Positions 35,492 through 46,254 of a stretch of DNA of 64,000 nucleotides are shown piece by piece; position 1 is the first letter of the stretch, and the number at the start of each line of letters is the position of its first letter. The DNA is taken from contig LUCM01011199.1 in assembly GCA_008360955.1 (NCBI GenBank), forward strand, positions 64,735-128,734, given 5' to 3'. Source of the stretch: Fasciolopsis buskii. Lineage: Eukaryota; Platyhelminthes; Trematoda; Plagiorchiida; Fasciolidae. The notes beneath the pieces were generated by a model. The model ran no database searches. It was not told the DNA's origin and worked only from the letters and a program-made list of their open reading frames with translations. A program made the position numbers and the translations under genes.

Positions 35492-36229
35492 GTAAGATTC
35501 CTTATTTTTAGTTAATAAGCAGAACATTTCGGATTTGTAAAGTCCGCCACTGAAATAAGAATGGTTTTTCGATCAAAATGAGATAATCGATTAAGATTTG
35601 ATCCATGACCGTTGCCTTCAAGAATGTCGGATCACTCCAAATTTCACATCGAGCTGAGCATTGAACGTGCATAAAGCTACATTTATGCTGGTAGTGTAAA
35701 ACACAGGTTGTGGAGTTATATTGGTGAACATGGCTGCAACCAGTTCAGCCGTCCGAATGTTCGGCTTCCATTTTTGGCCTTGCGAAATCGAATCCTTGTT
35801 GCTCATTGCAAACGCAAAATAGGACTAATAGCCCTAGATTCAAACTCCAGTCCATAAGCTGCTTTAGGCTTGTAAAGTATAATATCTGCGAAACCTAATC
35901 TGATGGCTGGCTGGTGATGTCATAATTTAGAAGACTGCGTGTTTCGTTTTGGTTGGGTGTCATTCATTGTCCAAATTTTGGTTACAGAATAAGGTTTTTG
36001 AATGAGATTTTTATTCCACTTTAGGATGGACTATCTTATTATCTGTTCGAATCGAAATTCCCGGGGATAATCAAAGAGCTTAAACCATGAAAATCCAAAG
36101 CAAGGTGGGTAAAGCTCACTCAAAGTCACAGTGAGAAACCTTAACGCGATTGGAAGGGTCATTTTTGGCGATCAGCGTCTGTACAAATGATATCAAACAG
36201 CAATACTGATCAGGGACTGGTCCCAGTGC

Positions 36230-36540
36230 CAAGGGAATTGATAGCACACCTGAGATCTTTGAACTGTATTTGCACGATCTTTCAAAGTGCCGCTCTCATA
36301 TTTCAACGCTACCAGCTATTCGTTCCATACCCTCTAGAATCAATATCAACAGGAACTCCGTTGTCTTATATTTACCACGCATTTTGATAAACCGTGACTG
36401 TGTTTTAGCCGATTCTCTGAGTAACCTATCATAATGTGCTTCGGTCATTCATCAGTGAGTGTTTTTCTTTTCACATTTTACAAAGTAATGAATGTAACTT
36501 TCTTCCTCTCCCGCCCCCACGTTTTTTTGACTAAAATAAC
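36230..36540 (+). repeat. dispersed repeat family alpha, copy 3
   Basis: Third copy of the repeat at 6130-6520: CTCATATTTCAACG, CCCTCTAGAATCAATAT, AGGAACTCC, ACCACGCATTTTGATAAACCGTGACTG, GTAACCTATCATAATGTGCTT and CACATTTTACAAAGTAATGAATG. It inserts before a splice-like site at 36629, as copy 1 precedes exon 1 of gene A. Confidence 0.75.
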
Positions 36541-37238
36541 ACAGTACCAACCGGTTCAAATCAGGTTTAACGCGTTCCCTACGAACTCGACCAGCCTCAA
36601 ATGCGGCAATTAGCTAAAGAAGCTAGGTAAGTTGCATCATTCCCACTTGTTTCTCTACACAAATGATGAGATACCAATTTAGGAGTCCCCGCCAAGTTCA
36701 TCGTACTTCTGGGAAATATCACATCTTCTTTTAACATTTCACGATGAGAAAATTGGATCCTTTCTCTGACTGTGACCTGGTCGATGTCACTTTCACACAC
36801 CGTCCCATGTTACTTTTTTATCAATTTCTATTCTTAGTTCCCAAAATATGTATCTGAAAAGCATTAGTGGCCGGCTGGTGAATTCACTAAAATATTTGCT
36901 CAAGAAGTACTCGTTATTTTAGCCCTAAGTAAGTGGATCTCATTTCGTAGATGTAGATATCATTTCTCGTCAGAAATATGGCAGAACAATCTCTTCCGTA
37001 AATCAATAAAATGGAATATGAATAATGTTGGTAATTGTCCCCTACTCCGAATAATTTGTTCAGCCAGCCTGTGACACATGAGAAGACGTCTAGGGGGATA
37101 AAATTATGCAAATTGTGGAATCATCGAACAATCCAAATCAGTCGATGGTTGAAACGATAAAATGACCAAGCATGAACCATGAGCCGATACTGTTGTATTC
37201 GATGAATTGATTTTTACGCCATGGAGAGCTGCGTCCAG

Positions 37239-37474
37239 GGTATTCTTCGATCTACTCATTTTCCCAATTTTCCAGCTTCTGTCAAAGGATTCACGCTTGC
37301 GTACCCATTCGGGCTGCTTATCGAACCAAATCACATACACATAAGCGTACATGCAACTATTTCTCTCCGGAAGCAACCCGCCATGCAAGCCGGAGCATCC
37401 ATGTCTTTTTCCCAAGGCAGTAAAATTCTCATCATCAACCCACCCATATATGGGACTGTTTCCCAAACCAGGTG
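37239..37474 (+). CDS. gene B, candidate exon
   Basis: Open for 78 codons after the acceptor AGCTGCGTCCAG, starting on a codon boundary. It ends at GGTG/GTATGT (or at 37471, AG/GTGGTA), leaving two bases either way. It encodes a beta-rich stretch: STHFPNFPASVKGFTLAYPF, then GLLIEPNHIHISVHAT, ISLRKQPAMQ and SQGSKILIINPP. The polypyrimidine tract is modest. The phase fits both the preceding exon (35491) and the following candidate (37906). The antisense frame 37104-37466 is taken to be a shadow. Confidence 0.45.
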
Positions 37475-37905
37475 GTATGTCATACTTTGTTTCCGTTGGG
37501 TGATTGAACGCATACTGATCGCGATTCTACCCTAGCGTGCTGGTGAAATTCGTTTTTGTGACAAAGTTTGAAAATACCACTTGGGTTGAAACTGATGTGG
37601 ATAGTTATACCACTTGCAGATTGATTAATAGATCACTCACCACTATCTGAAGAAACCAGATGAATCAAGAGAAAAAAGTTTTTATGTGAGATTCGTACAC
37701 TGGTTTACCTGCATGCGTTCATTGCATCAGACAAGCTATATGTATGTGATTGTCCACTACTCACACATCCTTAAAGGTGACACGAATTGAAAATAGAATT
37801 CACGCATAGGTATGAAATTCAAATGGACCCATTTTCCAATGGAAAGAACCATTTGTCATTTCCTATACTGTACCAAAATTATCTAAAATTGCTATTCCCA
37901 TTTAG

Positions 37906-38014
37906 GTCAGAACTTGTCATTGGGTCTATGTCTGCTGACAAATTTTATTGGCATGTCTACTGTGGTACTTGTCTCTGTGTCATTCGATGGAAGATAGTTT
38001 TGACAAAAAAGTAG
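37906..38014 (+). CDS. gene B, candidate exon with possible stop
   Basis: The acceptor TTGCTATTCCCATTTAG is good. One base completes the codon left by the previous exon, giving SELVIGSMSADKFYWHVYC followed by a Cys-rich hydrophobic segment and a TAG at 38012. Alternatively a donor at ACT/GTGGTA would splice it to the hydrophobic exon at 38528. I cannot choose between these two ends. Confidence 0.35.
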
Positions 38015-38019
38015 GGAGT

Positions 38020-38527
38020 GAAGTTGTTATTACCCTGACCAGTTCGAGGCGATTAATGAATGCCTCGGAAATAATGTTGGCAGGCGACACATGCAGCGTG
38101 TGATCGCCGGACAACACGAGTGTATGGTCAGTGGTCTTGCAATAGTTATTGTCGTTGTTGTTGTTACTGCTGCTGCTGCCGTTGGTGTTGGCCTAGCTAC
38201 CGCTATGGTTGTTGTTCATAATCCAGTGCCCCTTTAAATGTTATGTTGACCGGATACGGTCGATTATCGCGTGATGCTCATGCGCGCCTGCTCTGTATCG
38301 TGTAAGTATGTCTCTAATTTATACCGATTGGTTTATCAAGATAGACGCGAGGACCATGTCACCTGTAACACACCGGTTTCGGATTCACTTGACTGGTCGG
38401 AATATTGTTCAAATTATCAGGAGAAAAATTAAAAAAATGAACAACAAACATTGGTTTCATTTAATTCTGGCTAATTTAGTAAGAGCAACTGAATAAATCA
38501 CGTTCGGCCTTCCTGTCGCCTCTTTAG
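38020..38527. other. no gene recognised; short TTG/GCT-rich patch
   Basis: GTTGTTGTTGTTACTGCTGCTGC-like low-complexity patch at 38150-38210. The frame 38308-38496 is basic with no motif. Confidence 0.3.
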
Positions 38528-38625
38528 ATTTGATACTTTTCTACTATTTTGTTGCGCATCTTTCTCTTATGTTACTGCGTGAAAACTCGACTGCAGCATC
38601 AAAATATGCGACTTATATTGGATTG
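38528..38625 (+). CDS. candidate membrane-segment exon
   Basis: The acceptor TTCCTGTCGCCTCTTTAG and the donor TTG/GTGAGG are both strong. The only open frame encodes LILFYYFVAHLSLMLL (a likely transmembrane helix) followed by RENSTAASKYATYIGL. It enters with two bases and leaves on a codon boundary. It could belong to gene B as a C-terminal membrane anchor; the link to upstream exons is not proven. Confidence 0.4.
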
Positions 38626-38775
38626 GTGAGGTGTAACTTGTCTCCACAACAAAGCCACGCGTTTAGGCATGTCATGTCTCACAAGCTTATCCATATAGCC
38701 CTAGGGTGCAAATCAAATGTCACTTTTTTTCAACATACTACTCAATACATTATCTTGAACTGTTTTTCGTTACAG

Positions 38776-38820
38776 TATTGCACGGCAAATGGTTTTCATG
38801 TCCACTGGTTCCAAGATTGA
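38776..38820 (+). CDS. candidate terminal exon after the membrane exon
   Basis: The acceptor CTGTTTTTCGTTACAG is strong. In the phase set by the previous exon it reads YCTANGFHVHWFQD and stops at TGA. The other two frames are also open for 20-35 codons (one contains QMVFMSTGSKIDRRC), so the true frame depends on which upstream exon is used. Confidence 0.3.
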   Translation, partial: YCTANGFHVHWFQD

Positions 38821-38836
38821 CCGACGATGTAAACAG

Positions 38837-39024
38837 GTGGATCGGATGATTGCTTTGCGCTTTTGCTTCGCCGACGAATAAACAACCGTTCTTTTCCGAA
38901 TGACATCAATGCAGATCCGTCGAAAGCTGTTGCACATCTGTTGGAAGGTCTCTTCAGGGTTCTTCGTTCAATCAAAATCCATTCTAATTTTGGACTAGTG
39001 AATAAATTGGTTGAAGATGCTGCA
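38837..39024 (+). CDS. candidate exon, helical
   Basis: Open frame bounded by GTAAACAG and GCA/GTAATA. It encodes RRRINNRSFPND, then KAVAHLLEGLFRVLRS, then HSNFGLVNKLVEDAA. It looks like an amphipathic helix pair. It overlaps the alternative downstream reading of the previous entry, and the acceptor lacks a good pyrimidine tract. The antisense 80-codon frame is a competing explanation. A possible follow-on exon is 39292-39399 (starts ASSAALYLSSSF). Confidence 0.25.
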
Positions 39025-39399
39025 GTAATAAGCTGCACTAATTTTCTCCCAACTTATGTTGCCTCGTTAACTTTCACTTCTCAAATATCATTGTACGTCC
39101 ACACACTTTGCCTATTATCTATTAACTTCTGAAACCGAATGTCATGGTCGCCTGGTTTATTATACATGTACGTGATCAGACGCGTTCTTTTTTATGGTGC
39201 CCGCTGTGTACTGACCGCAAGAGACATCCGGTGTTGCAAATCCCTATCAAGTTTGTTGTAAAAGCTTCAAAAATGCGTCGCAAATCTTCAGGCAAGTTCA
39301 GCTGCTCTTTATCTGTCCTCTTCTTTCAATCGTCCGGTCGGAAGCGACTCCAAAACGTCGTATCCCGTAGCAAATCAATTTCATTTTGTCCACTTTCAA

Positions 39400-40735
39400 G
39401 TAGATCTATTGAATCCGTGGGCGTTCATCTCCATCACGGATTTTGATTAACCCACCACTTTAGAAATTGCCTTTGATAACATGAAGGCGTTCATAAAAGC
39501 GGAAAAGAATTGGACCCATATCAGGTCCGTTTTGCAAACTTTTCCCCTCACACCTGATGAAGTGTTCGGATGAGTAGGTCGTCTAACAGTCCATTTAACT
39601 AGTCCAATGTTCATATGAATGGACATTGTGTGCGCCGTTTAACCAGCTCTTACCCTTGTCTCCTTTTGCCTCAGATTGCGAGATTCGTTTCACCTACCCT
39701 GTCTTAACCAGATTCTCACTGGGTGGGTTTTTCGACCCTCAATTACGTCAGTAGAACATGAGATGGCACACATCGCTACTTAGTTTAGATCACTCCAGAA
39801 GAACTCAGTGAGGGGCTTGTAAACTTAAGATCTTGAAGCACTCCTGCCGCGAAATATCCTGTACCGAATCGCATTTGATTGGACTGTGATGAAGATAAAC
39901 AGTTGGCCCGGCATTGGGAATACAATTTGGTGTCCCAGCAACTACTTCCAGCTTTCAATGGGCTTCTTATGGTGCAGTTCTAAGGATGTATGAATCACAT
40001 TGCAGCATATTAAGATGAGATTCTGGGACGTCATTGGGAACGGACTAAGGAACTTCAAAAGTGTGACTTGCCAGACAAAATAGTTGTTCTCTCATCCTGG
40101 TATTTAGCGGATGGTCAAGTTCCCCTTCTGAGTGACTGGAAAAATGGCAGGAAATTTGGTTCATTATTTCGTCCATGCCAGGATTCCGTAAACGTTTTCG
40201 TGGATAGATTATCAGAACGTCCCGTCATCACATCCACGTACATATATGGAAAGCAACCAGTGTGTCTTAGCGGTAAACTAAAAGAACGAATGTTCAGGGG
40301 GTCTCGATCAGTTTTCTCCGTCTGGACATCAATCACTGGAGGGTTTCGATGTTGAACTGTGTACCTTTAATAACCTGCAAACTGGAGGCTGTCGCTCAGC
40401 ATCCTTTCCCTAACGCTTCGAAATTTCTTTTTCACTATTCAGACGCGACTTTGTCCTAAACACTAGTTCATTTCATAGCTCTTGAAGGCGAAATCTATTA
40501 GATCTGGTTTGTTTCGGTTTATTTAAATGGCTGGATAAAATACGCACGCCACGAACTGCATCCGTTTAATGTTCTGTAGGCTGTCTTCGGTATTGCAAGT
40601 CCCCTTGGGGAGTGGTGACCCATTTAGCCCAAATAGGAGGTTATTATTTGCGAGACCAATGAAAAATAGGACTAATTAAACCATATCTGAACGAATGACT
40701 TTCTGATCTATACCTTAATGAGTATTTCATCTTAG
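39400..40735. other. no gene recognised
   Basis: Frames at 40068-40355 (plus) and 40115-40336 (minus) overlap each other and show no motif or splice support. Confidence 0.3.
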
Positions 40736-40938
40736 TTAAATTGACACGGCGTATAAAGTTGTCCGCGCGTTGCCATGGTGCTCTGTTCACAATGAATGAC
40801 CCAAATGCGTTGTCGCAAGTTTCGTCTGATGAATTACAATTGTTCTTACGATTTGTGAAAATAGATGATTTGGAGAGATTGCTTAAACAGAATGTGTCAA
40901 CGCCATTCGAAATATACATGACAGCAAAAGCGGAAATG
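40736..40938 (+). CDS. candidate exon, possibly 5' coding exon
   Basis: The frame is open from an acceptor-like ATTTCATCTTAG through RRIKLSARCHGALF to an ATG at 40792, then NDPNALSQVSSDELQLFLRF and VKIDDLERLLKQ, ending at ATG/GTTGGT. It is charged, helical and convincingly protein-like. It may be an initiator exon starting at 40792 or an internal exon. The antisense frame 40644-41018 is interpreted as a shadow. Confidence 0.4.
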
Positions 40939-40939
40939 G

Positions 40940-43280
40940 TTGGTATCCGACTGGTCCGGCTAGTATGCCGATGCTTTTTCCTCATTGTCAGATCAAGTGC
41001 TGTTGAGTCCACAAGCATCTGTTGGCAGCTGTAGAGTATAGGTGGGATAGGGGAATTAATCTATCATCAAATTCCTTGCCCGGATACTGCAGCATTAACA
41101 ATCCGGCTTCTGTTATTCTGTAGGCTGTAGGTGGACTGTGCAACGTTGTCTACCAGTTCTTGGAGCATTACTTTTGATTCTGCCCAGTAAATAAAAAGGG
41201 ATACATTAGCAATAGGCCACTAAAGTTGTAGCAGGAGTCTGAGAAATTAGAAATGGTGGAGAATTTCTGGGACTCCGGCACAATTTGCGAGTGTGTAAAA
41301 TCACGATGTAATAGGTGCTCCACCGCCAAATATGTGAACTTTCTCCGTTAATGGGTTGTTGAGAAGTTACAGTAGTAGTGAAATAAGCCGCATTTAGGGA
41401 CTGTTAGGCGGCCGTTGCATGCCAGGCGTCAAAGCGGATTCAAGTTTCGTCCCCTGCTAATGTCAGCGGCAATCCGACACTTGTGGTAATGACGAGAGTC
41501 CAGGGTGCGTCAAAGGTAAAGTCAAATTGATGCGATAAAATGAAAAACGGGATTTGTCCCAGAGAAGGCAGTTAGTAATGAGTAGGTGGTACGTAAGTGG
41601 GGAAGTATCAATGGTTGGTTTTAATTTCTCTTCCGAGCACTTTACATTAAGGATATGGTTCATTAACCAGTTTCATTGATGCATCCACATAGGTAACGCA
41701 GACATGCGACAAAAAAGCGTTGTTTAAGCCTTGGATGACAGCTCTCCACATTTGTTTTTCTTCTAGTTATTTGAAATATACATACTACAGATCTTCTCAT
41801 CCTACACCGTCTTCTTGTCGGCTTAAGCGTTTCGTCAGAACCATTAGCTTGTCATTGGTCCCCGTTAACTTATTTCGACTTTGGCCGGGAATATTAAAGT
41901 GTAACGGAAACAGGTTTTCAGCGTGTAGGCTCTAACCGTTTGGCAGGTGCTGCGGTCATTAGTAGTCATAGCTGCCGTGATCTTCTTAACTATGATTTCT
42001 GCCTATATTCATATGCAACAGCAGCTCATACGTACATATACGCCCAATTTACGTCATCATACATCCTTTGTATTATGATTTATTGCAAATATACGGAAAC
42101 TGCATGCTTTTGCGCGGATACTTAGTGTATTATGGAAAGAGGGACATTAATGATATATACCGAAATGCTAAGATCATATTCACACAACATGATCCACAAC
42201 TTTTGAATTTATAAGGGCATTTTTTAATTCCAGATTTTCTGCACGAAGGCGACGGTTACACAAGCTGCCTTCGGCATCACCCTGTTGAAAACGAAAGCAA
42301 ATAAGTGTCATTTACCGCCCGGTGCATCATTACCACCGTAGTACGCCTACAAACTACAAGAAGGAGTTAGGAGTTGACTTCCAGGGACTCATCCGGGTTG
42401 CCTTAGAGCTACAGTTTTATAGTCACTTAAAACAGCAAATTTTAACAGCATAAATAATTATAATATAATGTAAGTGACGTTGTTTATATGAGATTTGCGA
42501 TAGAAATTATGACAAAATGAATTTCAGCTTAGAAAATGAGAAATCATTACATAAAACCGGGTGTCTCGTATGAACTCATTCATACGTTTTGTGACGGCAA
42601 GTTCGGACAACTGGCGAAAATCGTAACCCGGTCTACATTGAGGGGCCATCATAGGCAGGTGAATTAGCCACCTTTAATTTTTCAAGTTTGACGCTAACAG
42701 GACAGTTGCCCAAGAAGTTTAAAAGACCGCTCCATTTTAAACTTTCGCACAGTGAGATTCGCTGACCCTACCTTTATTTTCTCGACTCAGCCCAAGTCCA
42801 TTTAGATCCTTTACTCGTTGCTTCAAGTTGCTTCGCCATGAGGAATTAGTCTGGCCATCTAGATAAACAATTGCTCAGATGTGTACAGATGAATGTGCAG
42901 CATATTGAATGCTAGGGAGCCTATCTAAGTAAGTATCTAAATGACAAGCCATGACCATGGCAAATACCGACCACGTGGGCTTCCCAAGCACAGTTCCCAC
43001 CTGGTTGAATGGATTTTCCCCTCGTAAGTCTTTTTTCTGTTCTGGCTTCCTAATGGAGAAACTGGAGTATCGCAGTCCATTAACAGGTGGCCCACCCGTA
43101 GGCCATTCGGTTAACGAAACAAAAACCACAACATTTCCCACATTATTTCACAATCGTCGAAACTGTTTGGAAACATCTTTGATCTAGTTTGCATATGTGC
43201 ACAGATTATCTGTACACTGTTCTGCAATTTTCCATCAGATTTCCTCCCCGAGATCTCGTGAAGTACAAGTGTGTTCTTAC
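40940..43280. other. mostly unrecognised; one dispersed repeat
   Basis: Contains the delta repeat at 41455-41665. At 42951-43023 a plus frame (MTMANTDHVGFP) ends in a good donor CTC/GTAAGT, but the antisense frame 42875-43141 is equally open. No decision is possible from sequence alone. Confidence 0.3.
41455..41665 (-). repeat. dispersed repeat family delta, copy 1
   Basis: The reverse complement matches 52684-52880 and, for its first ~45 bases, 48905-48950. Landmarks: GAAGAGAAATT(C/A)AAACCAACC, CTTACGTACCA, ACTCATTACTAACTGCCTTCTCTGG, TTTTATCGCATCA(A/G)TTTGA and GTCATTGCC or GTCATTACCAC. Seen next to PLE-type ends in the other two places, so it is probably part of a Penelope-like element. 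Confidence 0.7.
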
Positions 43281-43393
43281 CTAACTCTGGATATTTTTGA
43301 CGTACACCCAGATAATTCTGGTTACGATTCCGAAAAATCTCGTTAATTGTCACGGGGAGCACTTCTAAGTACAGATAAATTAGCACTCTCTTT
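43281..43393 (-). CDS. candidate exon on the minus strand
   Basis: On the minus strand the acceptor is CGCTTGTCAG and the donor is TTAG/GTAAGA. The exon enters with one base and leaves with one. It encodes 37 residues: RVLIYLYLEVLPVTINEIF, then RNRNQNYLGVRQKYPEL. The frame continues open past the donor, so an unspliced reading is also possible. It is the clearest coding signal on the minus strand outside mobile elements. Family unknown. Confidence 0.45.
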
Positions 43394-43607
43394 CTGACAA
43401 GCGCTGTGGATGAGGACTAAAACTTCTGATAAAGACCGACTCTAAACTCCCAAAGTAGGTTGCACCTAAACTGCTGTAGTCAAGTGCGGAACAGAATATC
43501 AGGATGAATTTAACATCGTTCACGTGTGAATGATGAGATTGAATGAGGCACTAGCGTACGAATTGCATTTGAATCGTTAGGAGCTGGAACGAATGGTAAA
43601 TGCATGT

Positions 43608-43702
43608 GGGAATCACACGGTGGTTCGCCGGCTGAACAAGGTTAACCTTCAGAAGGAGGATATAAGGGCGGAATGTATGCGACGAACCACCGTGTGATTC
43701 CC
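43608..43702. repeat. 20-bp perfect inverted repeat with 55-base spacer
   Basis: 43608-43627 is the exact reverse complement of 43683-43702 (GGGAATCACACGGTGGTTCG). The match stops on the first base outside on both sides. Such a hairpin could be the remains of a small foldback transposon. Confidence 0.8.
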
Positions 43703-43916
43703 AGACGTAGTCAAGATACGTACACGATCCTAACGACCAAAAGTAGATTCTAGAGCCAGCTTAACAAGTACGGGGATGTTTGGGCAGTGGACATCGAGTA
43801 CGCCCCCATGTGAGGAGCAGTAACCGCGAAGCAGGTGGTGCTCATGTTGATGCATTTTTAACTCATCCTTATGCGCAATATACTACTGCTAAAAGCAATG
43901 CACTATTTCATTTTAG

Positions 43917-44015
43917 TGTTGGGCTCCAACATGAAAAAATGCAACCTAATTTAGTGGATCTCCCAGCATCATTGAACTTTAGTGTGATTCAGATGTGGGT
44001 TCAACCGTTAGGCAA
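43917..44015 (+). CDS. candidate exon
   Basis: The acceptor is ACTATTTCATTTTAG and the donor is GCAA/GTGATT. It encodes VGLQHEKMQPNLVDLPAS, then LNFSVIQMWVQPLGK. It enters with one base. The frame upstream of the acceptor is also open. It may belong with the exon at 40736, but the phases do not match directly. A minus frame at 44049-44255 next to it is also protein-like (TVNSLTFLKAVRF) but unplaced. Confidence 0.3.
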
Positions 44016-44626
44016 GTGATTCTGATGTCGAATTCATCAAAGTTGAAACTATTTTGACGTAATCATGAATCGTACAGCTTTCAAAAATGTTAAACTGTTC
44101 ACTGTAGTTTTCGGTTCACACATTTGAGCTCTGGACTTCAGGGCATCCCAGACACAATCGACAGCGGCCCAAGAATTAACCGAAGCGCAAAAACCCAAGC
44201 TACTGAGTCTATGTATTTTGAATTTTAACCTAAGATTCAAATAGAAGATACACACTGTGGCTTTTTACTACAGATCCATGACGCGTATATCACCGTTTTG
44301 CGGGTGACAGAGGACAAGCGCAGTAAATTATACTCATATGCAAGTGCACACCTGCATCAAACGTAGTATAGCTTCTGTTTTTTTGGGTAGTGTTGGTGCT
44401 GCTTGCACTTATTGTGACCCAATTTGCGACCAGGCTTGGGATGTGAACAAAGTTGAGTCGGACTGTCCAATTCCGGTCATTAGTTATTAGTTTAAATTAG
44501 TTTTCCGTGGTACGCAGACTAGTCCGAAAACAGGTGCTCGCATCTCGTCTGTTAAATCCGTCCTAAAAACAGCAATTATTCGGTAGACATGCCTCACTGA
44601 TAATTCAATTCCTGGAAAATTCCCCC

Positions 44627-45585
44627 TGAGCACATTGAGAAAACGATTTGGCGAACAAGCTCGTTTTCAGTGATTCGTACCCATTACACCACTATTTATT
44701 TGGAAAGAATTCATTTTAGGAAGGATTGGATTAGTCTACAGTTGCATTGGGACGGAGGGTGGGCCAGGGGAGTTGAAGCGCAACCACAAATTTTTTTTGA
44801 GAACAAAGTGAAGGATTGTGAAGACGGATTGCGACAGCTTCCGCAGTGCTCAAGAGCCGACACTTTGCCAACCTGGATTGTTGACCTCTGACCTTATACA
44901 GGGTCCGGAAAGCTTGCGTCACATTCACGGTGTGGTTAGTCTGTGCTAGATGTGAAACAACTGCGCTATTAGGTGACTTAATTGTTCCAGTGCCTAACCA
45001 TGCCGGGTGGTGCTCACGGATGCGTTCAGACAACCGCCTGGTCGTGCGGCCGATGTACATCGTCCCACAGGAACATGTGAATGAATAAATACAAAACGAG
45101 GCTGCAGAATCAGGGACTTTGTCCTTCAACCATAATGACACTACGGGGCGGGATTTGAACAGGATACGAAGCTTGACTGCGTAGAATGTCTTACTGATAG
45201 CGCTAGTCAGTCTTCGTCGTGCTACTTCTGCTAGCGTGTCACCTTTGAATGGCAGAGATATGTATACTGGCTTTCTCTCCACCGCCGCCCTCCTAGGAAC
45301 TTCCTGTTCTGTCTCCAACATCTTGTCGATTAATCTAATTGGGAAACCATATTCAGTGAATACTCTTCTGACCGTCTGCAGTTCAGTTTCAAGAGTATCT
45401 TCTGTGCACATTCTTTTTGTCCTGGCATTCAGACATCCAGTTAGGTTCCTTTTCACATTAGGAGGTATAAAGCTGTGGAATTTGATGTATTGCCTATTCC
45501 ACGTGGCTTTTCTGTGTACTGATCGCCGAACTGAGCCGTCTTCTCGACGACTTAGTCGTACATAATTCAATTATCCTGACTAGAT
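44627..45585 (-). mobile_element. Penelope-like element, 5'-truncated copy
   Basis: Comprises the intact C-terminal ORF (44731-45570) and about 100 bases of downstream sequence. The segment 44627-44690 resembles one arm of the inverted repeat at 57157-57289. Homology to PLE stops at about 45580, just where the FLD(V) motif at the end of the reverse-transcriptase core would lie. The polymerase is therefore absent, as expected from incomplete target-primed reverse transcription. Confidence 0.75.
44731..45570 (-). CDS. Penelope-like element protein: linker plus GIY-YIG endonuclease
   Basis: 279 codons without a stop, the longest ORF in the window. PLE proteins couple a telomerase-related reverse transcriptase to a GIY-YIG nuclease that nicks the insertion site. 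Here residues 1-60 are the post-polymerase linker (RREDGSVRRSVHRKATW, then KFHSFIPPNVKRNL), residues 60-110 a helical region (EYGFPIRLIDKML), and about 155-270 the nuclease. The last part has the family's CYS/C..C spacing (FCIYSFTCSCG), the GTMYIGRTTRRLSERIREH core with its catalytic Tyr, Arg and Glu-His surroundings, an HLAQTNH motif, AEAVAIRLHNPSLC and an ALQLPWPTLRPN terminus typical of flatworm copies. The Met at 45570 is probably not a real start, since the element is truncated. The lack of stops suggests a young insertion. The plus frame 45236-45565 is its shadow. Confidence 0.9.
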   Translation of the reverse strand: MNYVRLSRREDGSVRRSVHRKATWNRQYIKFHSFIPPNVKRNLTGCLNARTKRMCTEDTLETELQTVRRVFTEYGFPIRLIDKMLETEQEVPRRAAVERKPVYISLPFKGDTLAEVARRRLTSAISKTFYAVKLRILFKSRPVVSLWLKDKVPDSAASFCIYSFTCSCGTMYIGRTTRRLSERIREHHPAWLGTGTIKSPNSAVVSHLAQTNHTVNVTQAFRTLYKVRGQQSRLAKCRLLSTAEAVAIRLHNPSLCSQKKFVVALQLPWPTLRPNATVD

Positions 45586-45589
45586 TAGT

Positions 45590-46039
45590 GATGCCTGGCA
45601 GTCGCGTTTGGCTTAGTGATTCAGTTGTGGACACCAACGGGATTTTCAAATCAAATGATGTACAGATATTTCATTAATAAAGTAAGTAAAAGGCAAAAGA
45701 TTCATCCATCGCTCTGCATGCCATAGCGGAGGGACAACGTAGTTTATGAAAACACCAAGGTACTCCAAAGTGGTTTTAGAACTTGCACTGAACGTAAGTT
45801 TGCCCAGGCTCTGGCGATCACTCCTCACTACACATGCATCAGTCTGAACGACGGGGCAGAGATTTCGGAGATATGGATAGCCCTAACATCACTGAGACGC
45901 ATACATTCCAAAGGTCACCATGCTAGTTAACCTCACCACCACGGCGGAACTTGCTGTGGAGAACAACTATTCTCTCAGTCGGCACAGTTCAAAGTACACA
46001 TACACACACACCGACAATTAAACATCCTTTGGCATGTAA
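45590..46039. other. no gene recognised
   Basis: Short overlapping frames only. A CACACACA patch lies at 45998-46010. Confidence 0.3.
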
Positions 46040-46202
46040 ACGTTCCTTCAGTTATTTGATTGTAAAAACTGCCTTGAGAGAGACTATCTACGGCAGTCTA
46101 AAGGTTGACGAAATACATCTACCAACAACGCTGTGTCATTAACATTATGTCATTCACAATGAAAATCAATACATGGCGCGTCGATTTTTTGACATACTCC
46201 TT
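46040..46202 (+). repeat. PLE-type terminal repeat, copy 1
   Basis: Matches 48951-49118 in the same orientation and 53230-53375 reverse-complemented. Shared blocks are TTGATTGTAAAA or CAATCAAA, a hammerhead-like core, CATCTACCAACAACG, TCATTCACAAT(G/A)AAAA, AATACATGGCGC and TTTTT(T/C)GACATACTCCTTAC. Copies 1 and 2 both end at the same base block (TTYGGTCC), which marks an element end. Confidence 0.7.
46073..46110 (+). ncRNA. hammerhead-ribozyme-like motif in PLE terminal repeat, copy 1 (degenerate)
   Basis: Layout CTTGAGAGA - GACTA stem - loop - CAGTC stem - TAAAGGTTG corresponds to the CUGANGA / stem II / GAAA order of a type I hammerhead. Several core bases deviate. Hammerheads in Penelope-like terminal repeats are an established observation for the family; activity of this copy is unlikely. 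Confidence 0.35.
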
Positions 46203-46254
46203 ACATCATTCGGTCCTGATATTTACCTAATTCAAAATCAGAATAAAATTATAT

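Noticed and set aside
36563..36628. Exon ending in a strong GTAAGT donor (frame VPYELDQPQMRQLAKEA)
   Set aside because: The attractive frame has a TAA right at the only acceptor, so it cannot be an internal exon as it stands; kept only as a possible pseudo-exon.
45236..45565. 109-codon plus ORF
   Set aside because: Antisense to the PLE linker region.
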